A DNA stretch of 64,000 bases. Source: Hyaloscypha bicolor E (lineage: Eukaryota > Ascomycota > Leotiomycetes > Helotiales > Hyaloscyphaceae). Positions 10,281-21,400 of this stretch are shown here, piece after piece. The stretch spans positions 682,001 to 746,000 of the forward strand of contig NW_020194691.1 of assembly GCF_002865645.1 (NCBI RefSeq). Reading direction: 5' to 3'. Made by a program: the position numbers and the translations under genes. Each line of letters opens with the position of its first letter. Within the stretch, counting starts at the first letter, position 1. Under the pieces are notes generated by a model. The model was not told the origin of the DNA and ran no database searches. It saw only the letters and a program-made list of their open reading frames with translations.

Positions 10281-13200
10281 AGTATAAGCACTATACTTGA
10301 AATTATAGAAGCACTGGAATTATAAGAGTATTAAAGTATAAAAGCTTTTTAAAATTATAAGTAAATCTTAACCGGTTAATAACTAGTATAAGTATTATAC
10401 TTAAAATTATATAAGTACTAGAATTATAAAAGAAAGAAAATATAAAAGCTTTTTAAATTAAATTAATTAATATATTTTAATAACTAATTTAAATAAAATA
10501 TATTTTATAAAATATTATATTTAATTATTTAAAATAATATTATTAAGTTTTATAAAATTATTAATAGTTTTAAAAACTATTTAAAATATAATATTTTTTA
10601 TTAATTTTTATTAATTTTAGCTATAATAATAAAATTAATATATTAGATTATTTTATAATAATATTTTATAATTTTAATAAAATTATAAGCTTTTATAAAA
10701 ATAGTTTTAATTTTTATATTTATAATTTTTATAAGTTAAATAAATTTTATATTAATAATTTATTTTTTAATATTTATTATAATCTAATTAAAAAAGCCTA
10801 AATAATTATTTATTTAATATTATTTAAATATATTTTAAATATATATTATATTAATATTTAAAAGCTATTAGCTAGCTTAATATTAAATATAAATTTATTA
10901 ATAATATAGAAATATTAATAATAATAAAATAATTAAAGCTAATATTAATTTTTAAATTAAAATTAAAATATTTAAATAATTAGTTATATTTCTAATATTT
11001 TATAAAATATTTAAAGGCTTTTATATTAATATTATAGTTTATTTATTTTAATATATTTTAAAGCTTATTAATAAGCTAATTAAAATTATATATTAATATA
11101 TTAGAAAGCTTTAATAAAAATAATTTTATTATATAAAAATTTAATATTTTATAAAATAAGTATAAGTTTATATTATAATTAATATAAGTTATTAATTAAT
11201 TATTAAATAGCCTTATATATTTTTTAAAAATATTTATTTATTATAATATTTAAAATAATAATATTTTATTTATTTAAATTTTAATATTAAAATTTAGAAT
11301 TTTTAAATAAATTATAAATATTTATATAAATATTTTTATATATATATTAAAAAAACTAATTATAATAAAAATAATATAAAAGTTTTAAAAATAAATAATT
11401 CTAGATATTTACTTTTTATAAAAATTATAAAAATTAATAAAATTAATTTTTTTTAAAATATTTTTATTTATTTATATATATTATATATTTTCTTTAATAA
11501 TAATAAATAAAATATTTATAATAATATTAATATTATAATTTTATTATATATATTATTATATTAAAGAATTTTATATAAATATTATAATATTATTATTTTA
11601 TTTCATTTTATTTTAAAATAATAATATAATAATATAATTATTTTTATATTAAATAATAATATTAAAAAGTTTTTTAAAATAAAGAAATTTAATTTAACTA
11701 AAATTTAAGATTAATATATATTTATATTAAATATATATTTTCCTAAAAATTATTTTATTATCTTTAAAATTTAATAAAATAGTTAGTAAATAAAATATTA
11801 AAAAAGTAATTAATATACTAAATATATAATTAATATTTAATTATAACTAGATTACTAGAGATTTTAGTATTAAATATATTATTTTTATATAAAAATATAA
11901 AGAAATATATATTTCTAAATAAGAAATAATTTTTCTATATTATAAATTTCTTATTAATATATAAGAAAAGGCTCTTATTAATTAAATTAATAAGCTTATA
12001 ATATATAGGCTTTTTCTAATCTTATAAATTATTAAAAACCTTATAGAGAAAATTATTAAAAATAATATAAATAAAAACTAAATAGCTAGTTTTATTTAAT
12101 ACTATTTTATATATTTTAAAAGCCTTTATTTATAAAATATTAATAATTTATAAATAAAATTAGAATATAGGTCCTATATTTAGTTTCTTTTAATCTAATA
12201 ATATTTAATTTTATTATTTTATTTATTTCTTACTTATTTTATAAATAAAATAACTAATATTCTTTTTTTTATTTAATTAATTAAAATAATTAAGAATTAT
12301 AATATTATAATAAAAAATATATATAATTAGAATAAGAAAGATCTTTTAATTAAAATTATATATATAATAAAATATATAATAATAAAACAAGTATATAATA
12401 ATAGAAAAATTATAATAATTTATTAGCTTACTTACTTTTATTTATATAAATAATATAAAGATTTTACTAACTTTTATTTATAAAGAAATCTTTAGAAATC
12501 TTTAAAATAGCTAATTAAATAATTTAAAAAAAAGAAAATATATCTAATTTATATTTAGTATAAATAAATAATTATCTAATATTTTTAGTATAATATATCT
12601 TATTTAGAATTTTTAATTTTATTACTTATATAAAAATAAAATATAAAAAAAGGCTTTTAATTATAAATAAATATTCTAGCTATATTAATATAAAATTTAT
12701 ATAAATATATAATTACCTTAAAATTTTACTTTTTATTTTATTTTTATATTTAATATATTATTTTTAATTTCTTAATATAAGTTACTTTTTATTATTTTTT
12801 ATTTATTATTTTACTAAAATTAATAGGCTTTTATATACTAGTAAAAGTATTTCTTCTTTAATAAAAAGAATATTTTAGTTTATTTTTAAGCTTATTTAGA
12901 ATAAAAATATATCTAAATTAAATATTTTATTTATTTAAAAGAAAATAGATATATAATTATACTAATTATTAATTATTCTTTTAGCTATTATTTTATTAAA
13001 GCTATAAACTTTTCTAAAAGCTTTTCTTAATATAATTATAATTTCTTATATTATAAAATATATATAATAATTCTTAAAAATCTATATAAAGAACTTATCT
13101 AAAGTAGCCTTTTATAAGCTTATTAAAATAAATAAGTCAAATATAATAAAGGCTTCTATTATAAAATATTATATAAAGAGTTTAAAAAAAGCTTTATAGC

Positions 13201-14040
13201 TTAAAAAAAAAAGAAATATTAAAGGAAAAAGCTTAATTTAATAAGAGAGTTTTTAGGAAAGGCTTAGTTCTTTAGAATAGCTAAAATATTAGCTATAATA
13301 GTATTTAAGGAAATAAAAATTATAAAAGCAAAATAAGATAAATTAGATAAGTTAAAAGTAAAAAAAGATATAAAGATTATAAAAATAATAAAAAATATCT
13401 TAGAAAAATAAGAAAAGAAAATAAAGAAAATAAGAAAAGTAAAATAAAAAGAAATTAATAATAAAATAAAAAGAAAGAAATATAAAATAGAGATTTTAGA
13501 AAGAATAATAATAAGAAAAATAGCTATAATAACTAGAAATATTACTAAGAAAGCTAAACTATTTTCTATAATAATATTAAGGATAAAGTCTTTAATTTTA
13601 TTAAATTTAGAAGCTTAGAAAATAGTAATTATAAAAGAAAATAATATAAATATCCTAATTAAAAAAAGAAATTATTTTACTATAATATCTTAAAAAAAAT
13701 AAAAAATTCTAATTAGCTAACTTAATATATCTAGTTTAATTATTTTATATCTTTAATTTTAGACTAATTAATAATATAATTATTTAATAATTAATTAATT
13801 AAGTTTAAGATAAGCTAAAAATTTAGAATATATATTTACTTAAAATATATATTAATTTTAGAAATTAGTTATATAATAAAATTAAAAATTAAAAATATAA
13901 TTATTTATAATATTTATATTAATTATTAATTATTTTAAAAATATTTTAAAAATATTATATAAATTAAAAATTAAATAATTAATTATAATATATAATTTAA
14001 AAAATATTATAAAAGAAATTAAAAAATACTTAATAAAAAG
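10281..14040. repeat. Extreme AT block, strongly RIP-like composition
   Basis: About 3.8 kb made almost wholly of A and T, with no open frame. The surviving C and G occur mainly in AGCT, AGCC and GGCT words; CA, TG and CG dinucleotides are nearly absent. That pattern is what remains after exhaustive C-to-T change on both strands at CpA and CpG. I see no gene, origin or RNA. Towards the right end (13,200-13,700) A/G-rich purine runs appear on the + strand. Confidence 0.75.
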
Positions 14041-16421
14041 AAAAGTAAAATAAAGGCTAGAGGCCTCTTATATACTCTTTCTTACTAGTACTTAGATCTT
14101 CTCTAATCTTTATAGGCTAGCTCCCGGTTATTAACTAGTTATTATCTAGTTATTAAATTAGTTTTAGCCTTATATATTTATATATAGGGCTCTAGTTACT
14201 TACTAGCTATTAACTAGTTACCTAATTAGGCTTAGCTAAAATTTAAGGTTCCAGATTACTAGGGCCTATATAAAGTAGTTACTTACTAGCTATTAACCGG
14301 TCGCCCAATTAGGCTTAGCCAAAATTTAAGGTTTTAGATTACTAATTAATTACTAACCGGTATATTTTAAGGCTCTCTTATTTTCCTTTCTTTCTTTTTT
14401 TTTTCCCCTATATCCGGTTATTTATAAGTAAGTAATTAGTAACTAACTACTACCTAACTAGATACTAACTAGTTACTAACTAGTAGCTTATAATAAGAAC
14501 CCTACTTATAAAGTTATAATATACGAATAATATAATAAGCCAGATTCTAACTAGTTTACTACTAATTACTAATATATTATAGACTAGGTTTCTTTTAAGA
14601 AACTTATTATTAACTCTTATAAGATAAATTAGTAAAACTAGTTCTTAACTAGTTACTAACTAGTTATAAAATATATATAATATATATAATAAGAAAATAA
14701 ATAATGCCTTAATTCTATATAAGTATATTACTATTAGTTAATTACTAACTAGTTCTTAACCAGTTATTAACTAGTTATAGACTTATATAAATAAGACTAA
14801 GGAAGAATTCATTACTTCTTCTAAGTATAAGAAAGAACTAATAAGCAAGTAAGTATTCTGGTTAATAACTAGTTAGTAACTAATTAATAACTAGTCTTAA
14901 AAAGTATAAGCTTACTAGTAATAAGTTACTAACTAGTTACTGCCGCTTCCCTAAGATAATAGATAACTAGTTACTAACTAGTCTTACCAAGTATAATTCC
15001 TCCTACTTCTTTAAAAATAATAGTAATAAAGTATCTAATTTATAAGTAGTTCCTAACTCTTTATAAACTAGTCTCTTACTAGTTATAGCAAAATTCTCTA
15101 ATTCCTTTAAGATAAGGTTTAAGCTATTATTAAAGTATAAGTATTTCTTAACTACTCTCTAACTAGTTAATAACCGGTTATAGTAAGAAGAAAAAGATAA
15201 ATAAGCTACTACTACTACTAAAGTTATAAGTTCCTAAGCTTAACTAATTTTTAACTAATTACTAACTAGTTATAGTACTAATATTTCTAATAATTCCATT
15301 ATCCTTAATAATAATAAATAACTAGTTAGAGACCGGTTTATAACTACTTAGTATCTAGTATTCTTTATTTAGAGAAGGTTTTTTTGGTTTTTAGTTAATA
15401 AAAACCTTTTTTACTAATAAACTTCTAATTTTTAAATAATTTTAATTTTAATTTTCTCTGACCTATCTAAAACTAGTTATTAACTAGTTTTTAACTAATA
15501 TAAGCGGGCCGCCTTCTTTCTAGTTATTAACTAGTCTAAATCTAAGCTAAATTTAGTAGATATAACTTAGCTAATTCTTATTTTAAACCCGGAATATATT
15601 ATAATTATAATTTTCTCTTCTTATATCTCTCTTTCCCCTTATTATTCTATAAGTATTTTTTAATAAAAATTACTATAGCTTTATCTTACTATTAATAAGC
15701 TTATTTGCCTTATATATAACTTTCTTTACTATTAGAGAAAAATTATATAATTTATATATATAAATAATATTACTAGTAATACCTAATAATAATATAAGAT
15801 CTAAAGTATATTTACCCTACTTTTAACTAGTTAATAACCGGTTACGGACTAGTTAATAATTATATAATATTCTATATCTAATTCTTTAGATAATAGCTAA
15901 CTATAAGTAATTTTTATAAGTATATAAAGTATTATATTATAAAAGACTTCGAGTTTATAATTTAAGATACTAGAAAAAAGAAATATTAACTTCTCGCTAT
16001 ATAAAATCAGCTTATTAATATATAATAAGTTATTATATAAATATAAAATTCTATTTATAACTAATAATAATATAGAAGTTTTTAGAATAAATATTTATAA
16101 GAGGTAGTATTAAAGATAAAGGCCTCTAATTAGTCTTTAGCCGGTTTAAAACTTATTACTTTATTTAATTTAAGATTATTAGAGTTTTATTTAAACTAGT
16201 TAATAACTAGTTCTAAACCGGTTAACTAGAAGAAGTTACTAGATATAGCCCCTACTTCCTCTATTTTTCCTGTTCTTATTTCCCTGGCTTCTATTTCTAA
16301 CTAGTTAATAACCGGTTCTAAACTAGTTAATTAAAAGAAATTACTAGATATAGCCCCTGCCTCTTCTATTCTTCTTATTCCCGCTTTCCTAAATCCTATT
16401 CCCGACTAGTTAATAACTAGT
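14041..16421. repeat. Field of 11-bp-phased AACYRGTT palindromes (left part)
   Basis: AT-rich DNA carrying many short clusters of two to four octamers of the form AACTAGTT, AACCGGTT or AACCAGTT, each separated by three bases, for example AACTAGTTCTTAACCAGTT at about 14745 and AACTAGTTAATAACCGGTT at about 16297. Clusters recur roughly every 60-150 bp. The octamer is self-complementary and CCGG/CTAG forms interchange as expected from C-to-T change on both strands. No coding sequence is seen. Confidence 0.75.
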
Positions 16422-16558
16422 TGTTACACAAGAGGAGTGAATTGAGTAAAGTGTGAAAGATGATCAATTGCTACGTAAGGGGAGCGCTACTTCTAAGATA
16501 TCGCTTACGTCATGTTACGCTAACGTGACCTTCATCATTCATCATCTACGACGTAACA
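16422..16558 (-). repeat. 3' LTR (left copy)
   Basis: 137 bp, TGTTACACAAGAGG.. to ..CTACGACGTAACA. Compared with the right LTR it reads A at the GAGT(A/G)AAG site and G at the CAATT(G/A)CTACG site. Confidence 0.92.
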
Positions 16559-16681
16559 ATTGCCGCCACCGAAGATGCTAGCAACGTCCTCGTTACAATA
16601 ATAAAAAATAAAAAACAAAACAAACGCTAAGAAAGGGTGGCTAATCAAACAAAAAGAACCGCTGCGACGAGTTCCGCTATC

Positions 16682-16860
16682 CTCCCGATCACTCAAGACC
16701 AGAGCCTAGCCATCGCGGGTATTGTGTAATTGCGCCCCCAAGATCACCGAAGACCAGAGACACAACCAGGTATCGTAAATGTATCCGTCCAATCACCAAA
16801 GACCAGGGATACGAGGTTATGAGTTGCCAGTACGCTCCAATCACCGAAGACCAGAGGAAG
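16682..16860 (-). repeat. Short tandem repeats before the 3' LTR
   Basis: Four imperfect copies of (CA)ATCACCGAAGACCAGAG at about 16687, 16743, 16791 and 16839, spaced about 48-56 bp. They lie in the 3' untranslated part of the retrotransposon between ORF3 and the LTR. Similar subterminal repeats in other elements can act as RNA signals, but no role is known here. Confidence 0.65.
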
Positions 16861-16953
16861 TTTTGTATGGCATATATATAAATTGTAGGCGTAAAAGCAT
16901 CGTAGTAGTCTCCCAAAAGAGGTTTGGGATGACTTGGTAGGGTATATATACGC

Positions 16954-18222
16954 TTACTCCTCCTCTCCCGAATCCTCTACGAACAAGCCCTCTTGCGTCA
17001 ATGCAAAGCCCGGGGGAATATCGTATACTTTCTTCGTGGTTTCGTCCTTAAACTTGCCCTTTGCCGTCTTGATGTATCCTGGTGGTACTTCAAAACGTTT
17101 ACGCTTTGGGACGACGACTTTCGTATCCTTGACTGTCTCGATGGTCTCCTGCTCCGTATCCTTGACGGCCTCTTGCTCCGTATCCTCGACGGCGGCGCTG
17201 CGTCGGGCTCGTCGACCGGACGGTCGCTTCTTGGCTGGGATATCCTCATCGTCATCATAGTCGTCGTCGTCGCTCTCTCCAGGGGTCGAAGGGGAACGGT
17301 GTGGCTCGTCAGGGGTCGATGGGGAACGATGCGGTATAACTTTGACTGCGTCCCGACGACGTATTATAACCTGTCGATCTTCCGTGACTGCATCTCGCTG
17401 CTCCACCGAAACCTCATCATCCTGCTCAAGTACGAGTTTGTATAAAGCCCAATTGCGTACCTCAACGGCAGTCTTGTTATCAATGCTAAGCTGAACAAAC
17501 AAGGGTTCGCATAGAGAAGGGAGTCCGTCTCTCTTCGTGAAAAGAGGTGTGATACTATCAACAGCGGTATCGTAACGAGTCTTTCGGATTTTGCGGATAA
17601 GCTCCTTAATATCATTGCCGTGCTCTCCATTCTCCACTACACTAATAAGACCATCCATATCGTCAGCTAGCATGTTATAGACAGACAGCATGTTCCGGCC
17701 AACCCGAAACGCCTCTTCTGCGTAAGTGGCGAGTTGCGTGTTCGCGTCGAGGATTTGTTGAGCCGTCTGCTTCGTCTTTTGGAGTAGCTCGTCGTTAACC
17801 TTGGTCCCAGCCTTTGGGGGTCGGCCTGGTCCCCGCTTCTTGGGGTTCGGTTGCTCGACGTTAACGTGACCGCTCTCCTTGCGTTTGTTCGATCTCGTTA
17901 CAGGGGCGTCGTATATGGGTGCCGGTGCCGGGTTCATTGCGGTGGGAGCGTTCATCGTAGCGGGAGCGTTCATTGTAGTAGGAGCGTACAAGCGTTCGCG
18001 GATTCGGTCGAGTTGGGCCTTTGCATCGGCGTTCAGCTTGTAATGCTTGCCGAGGGAAATGTGCTCGATGGGGTCGCCGTAAAGGCTGAAGTACTCTTCG
18101 ATATCCGCTAACTTGGGTATGAGACCGGACTTCAATTTGTCGTTAATGCGACGGTATAGCGCCGATGATGAGAGCTTGGCCGGGGTCGGCGAGTTCTGCG
18201 TAGTAGCTGGGCTACTACTCAT
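16954..18222 (-). CDS. Extra retrotransposon ORF (ORF3) with AT-hook-like motif
   Basis: Lies between pol and the 3' LTR. I start it at the Met at 18222 (MSSSPATTQ), about 422 residues; the frame is open further upstream to the pol stop. Seen in order: a conserved-looking N-terminal segment (SSALYRRINDKLKSGLIPKL); an Ala/Pro/Met/Asn tandem repeat (NAPATMNAPTAMNPAPAP); a basic patch PKKRGPGRPPKAGTK that resembles an AT-hook plus nuclear signal; a helical middle (QQILDANTQLATYAEEAF); the repeat PHRSPSTP twice; an acidic run DDDDYDDDED; basic RRARR; and a C-terminal pair of related motifs, VPPGYIKTAKGKF and IPPGFALTQEGLF. There is no signal peptide or membrane span, so it is not an envelope protein. 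Its function is unknown. A nuclear DNA- or chromatin-binding role is inference from composition. Confidence 0.7.
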   Translation of the reverse strand: MSSSPATTQNSPTPAKLSSSALYRRINDKLKSGLIPKLADIEEYFSLYGDPIEHISLGKHYKLNADAKAQLDRIRERLYAPTTMNAPATMNAPTAMNPAPAPIYDAPVTRSNKRKESGHVNVEQPNPKKRGPGRPPKAGTKVNDELLQKTKQTAQQILDANTQLATYAEEAFRVGRNMLSVYNMLADDMDGLISVVENGEHGNDIKELIRKIRKTRYDTAVDSITPLFTKRDGLPSLCEPLFVQLSIDNKTAVEVRNWALYKLVLEQDDEVSVEQRDAVTEDRQVIIRRRDAVKVIPHRSPSTPDEPHRSPSTPGESDDDDYDDDEDIPAKKRPSGRRARRSAAVEDTEQEAVKDTEQETIETVKDTKVVVPKRKRFEVPPGYIKTAKGKFKDETTKKVYDIPPGFALTQEGLFVEDSGEEE

Positions 18223-18498
18223 GTTTGCGGTTAGGGTATAACTACGTTGTTGTTCGGGATCGTATGGGGTTCTGGTTTGATAATGGAAGGAGAGAGTATT
18301 GGGGTGTGCTCGTGAGTTGCAATATGCAAGGTGAGTTGGTAGATAGCAAAAATCACTCGTACGGATGGCCTCGTTTTCGCGAGGGGTCATAACAGATTGC
18401 CGAATTGGGTCTAGTTGTCTCGTAACGAGAACAGTGATATCGCATAGCGTTTGCAAGGAAAAGGATGTTCGGTAATAATGCACGTCTTGCTGTCGTTG

Positions 18499-21400
18499 TC
18501 ATTTTCTGGTGCGACCGCGACGACAAGAGGCTGGCTTCGTTGCCAGTCTAGTCTCGTACTCCTGGACCAGTTCTTTCGCGTTTCCTAGCAGCTCGACGGG
18601 AAACCACTGGTTGTGTTCGTTACCCCAACCCAGGTACTTGATGAGATATTCCAGATTCTCCTTGCCGCCATAACGAGTATATCTCTTGTCGACTATACGC
18701 TCCAGCTCCCAGCTCTTCCAGTCTTCGTCATCTCCCTCAACGCCCTCTATGGGTTGCATGCCTTCGACGGGTTCTCTACCAAATGGGTCAGGGCCCTTTG
18801 GTGCTGGTTGCAAGTGCGCTACCGAGACAACGGGATGAATTTTCCAGCCGATTGGTAATTCCAATTCGTATGCAAGCTTTCCTACTCGACGGAGGATACG
18901 AAACGGACCTGTTCTTTGTTCTGATAGTTTCCTATTCGGGTTACCGGGAAGGTGATATCCTCGATGAAGTCTCAAGAACGCCCAGTCGCCGATATCCATT
19001 ATAATTGGCTTGTGTTTCGCATTATAGTACTTCCTGGCCGCGTCGTTTGCGAAGTCGATGGCGACCTCAGCGTCCCGTTGACGTAGCTTGCGAATGATCT
19101 CGGGTGGTTCCTGTTGGGTCTCGGCCGTAAGCAGTGTCAGGTTTGTTGCCGGTTTGAAGCCCCCAACGAACTCATTTGGAGATGTCTGAATGGCTGCTGT
19201 ATATGCGTTGTTTAGCCCGGCTTGGAACGGGATTACGAAGCTTGACCATTCTAGGAACGGGTGCATTGTAATCTGATATCGAAAGCCAATCTCGACGGTT
19301 TGATTCTTTCGTTCCGAGGCCCCGTCTGTCTGGGGGTGCCAAGCGGTTGACATGAGCAGTTTCGTGCCTAACGCTGCAAAAGCACGTTTCCAGAAGTCAG
19401 AGATGAATTTCCTATCACGGTCTGATATCAAGCCCTTGGGGATTCCCCAGTCGCAAAGTAACCACATTGTCACAGAGATAGTGGCCCATTCCTCTGCTCC
19501 GTACTCGCTGTTCCCTGGTATCAATAACGTTTTCTTGCTGGCTTTGCATGATTGCGTCATTATACAATCAAAGGTATCGAAACCGTCAATCTTCCAAGGG
19601 CTAACGGCTGGGATAACGGGAAGCGCCAGGATGAAGTCCATTGCCACGGTATGGTACGGAATCAGGGGTGTCCGAATCGGCTGCAGTTCTCCGTAGGGAC
19701 GTTGTCTTGACATTCTATTAAGGAGACAAGCTGGACAGTGCGTGATATAATCTTCGAGGTGTTTCGTTAATCGTGGAATGCAGAAGTCGTCCAGCTCGTA
19801 TAAGGTTCGTTCCGTACCGAAATGGAACTTATCGTGGGCCAGATGCAAGATGTCTTTCACTGCTCCTTTGGGTATACAAAGTCGGAATCGGTTACCGATA
19901 ACATGGTAAAGAAGGCCTCCTTTTACTTGGAAAGGAGCGTTAACTTTCAGTAGTTCTTCCGGCATATCATCCTTCTTTATGCCCAGCGTCTCCAAGGCTC
20001 TTGCGAATTTCGAATCCTCCCAGAGGCCGGTAACGAGCTTTTGCTTAAATTCCGGGTCGATTACTATCTCGGCAGCGAACATAATATGTTCAAGCTCGTT
20101 ATCGTTTGAGATATCGGCCTTCTCGGTAGCATCGAGGCGCGATAGCGCATCCGGTACGATGTTCAAGCGTCCCGGGTAGTGACGGATGTCTAAGTCGAAC
20201 TGACTGAGATATACCGAAGCGTGGACCAATCTCATATTGGCTTTTGTTACATCGGAAGTATTCAAGCTTGTTCGATCGTAAATTCCTCTCGTGGCCCTAT
20301 GGTCGGTAAGGACAACTACCGGGTTCGTGCTAGATTGGATCATAGGTCGGAGCTTGCGACAAGTCCATACCAGGCACGCAACCTCTAATTCCGTTGCGTG
20401 GTATCGTTTCTCTGCTGCACTTAACGCCTTGCTTATGAAGAGGATTGGCTGAATACGCGATGCTGACAGCTTCTTGATAACGTCTGCTAGTACTGATCCG
20501 GGTGTCAAATGAAAAGCCATGACGGAGAACCCTCGTTCCTGTGACGCATCTGAATTGAGCAAGAGGACTCTGTCGGGCGAGAAATGGACCAGGAACCTGG
20601 GGACTGTGAGCATGCTTTGCAGCTTTTCGAACGCTGCAAGCTCCTGGGTTGTGGGCTCGTATTTCGTCCTGGCACAGTAGCCTTTTCGCTTCCCTCCTAC
20701 AGCACCGATTTTCCGTCCAGCTTCCAGCAGCTGAGTCTTTCGCTCCTGCATTGGTTCGACCATATGGGCATAGCTTGGAAGGTACGCTCGTAACCATCCG
20801 GTCATTCCAATGTACTGTTCCAGGGCTTGCAACGTAATGGGAAAGGTGAGTTCCTTGAATGCTGAAACTCGCTCCTGTATCGTTGCCATTCCAAATGCAT
20901 CTACTAGATGGCCCAATAATTTCACGGACGGGTATCCTATAAAGGACTTTTTTGCTGACAGGAACAACCGTAGTTCGGCAAATAGCTCGAGAATAATACG
21001 AAGGTGTTGGAGGTACTGCTCTATTGTATCCGAGAAAATGACGATGTCGTCAATAAAGTTCCTGGCGAAGCCGGCATGGTTACGTAGCTGCTTATCCATA
21101 AATCGTTGAACATGTTGGACAGAGTTTCGGAAACCCATAAGTACGACCTTTGAGCGTTCCAAGCCGCGATGGCTAACAATTGTAAAGCGATCTCGATGCT
21201 CTCTCGCAACAAGGAATTGGTAAAAGAATTGGGAGCCATCGATGACAGAGATTGCCCCCTTTCCTCGTAACGCTTCAATCAAGTCTGATTGCAATGGCAG
21301 CGGGTACGTATCCGGGATGGCCAATTTGTTCACAATACGGAGGTCAATAACAGGACGTTCCTTTATAACGACGAATACCGGTGAGGCGAAGGGGGTCGGT

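Noticed and set aside
10281..14040. Nuclear copy of mitochondrial DNA or a centromere
   Set aside because: No mitochondrial gene fragments are recognisable, and the block is bounded by the element's TIR. Centromere identity cannot be judged from AT content alone.
14041..16421. CRISPR-like or telomeric array
   Set aside because: The octamers are 8 bp with 3-bp spacers in small scattered clusters and the genome is eukaryotic; no TTAGGG-type repeat occurs.
16954..18222. Envelope gene of a retrovirus-like element
   Set aside because: No signal peptide, transmembrane helix or Cys-rich ectodomain; the protein is highly charged and looks nuclear.
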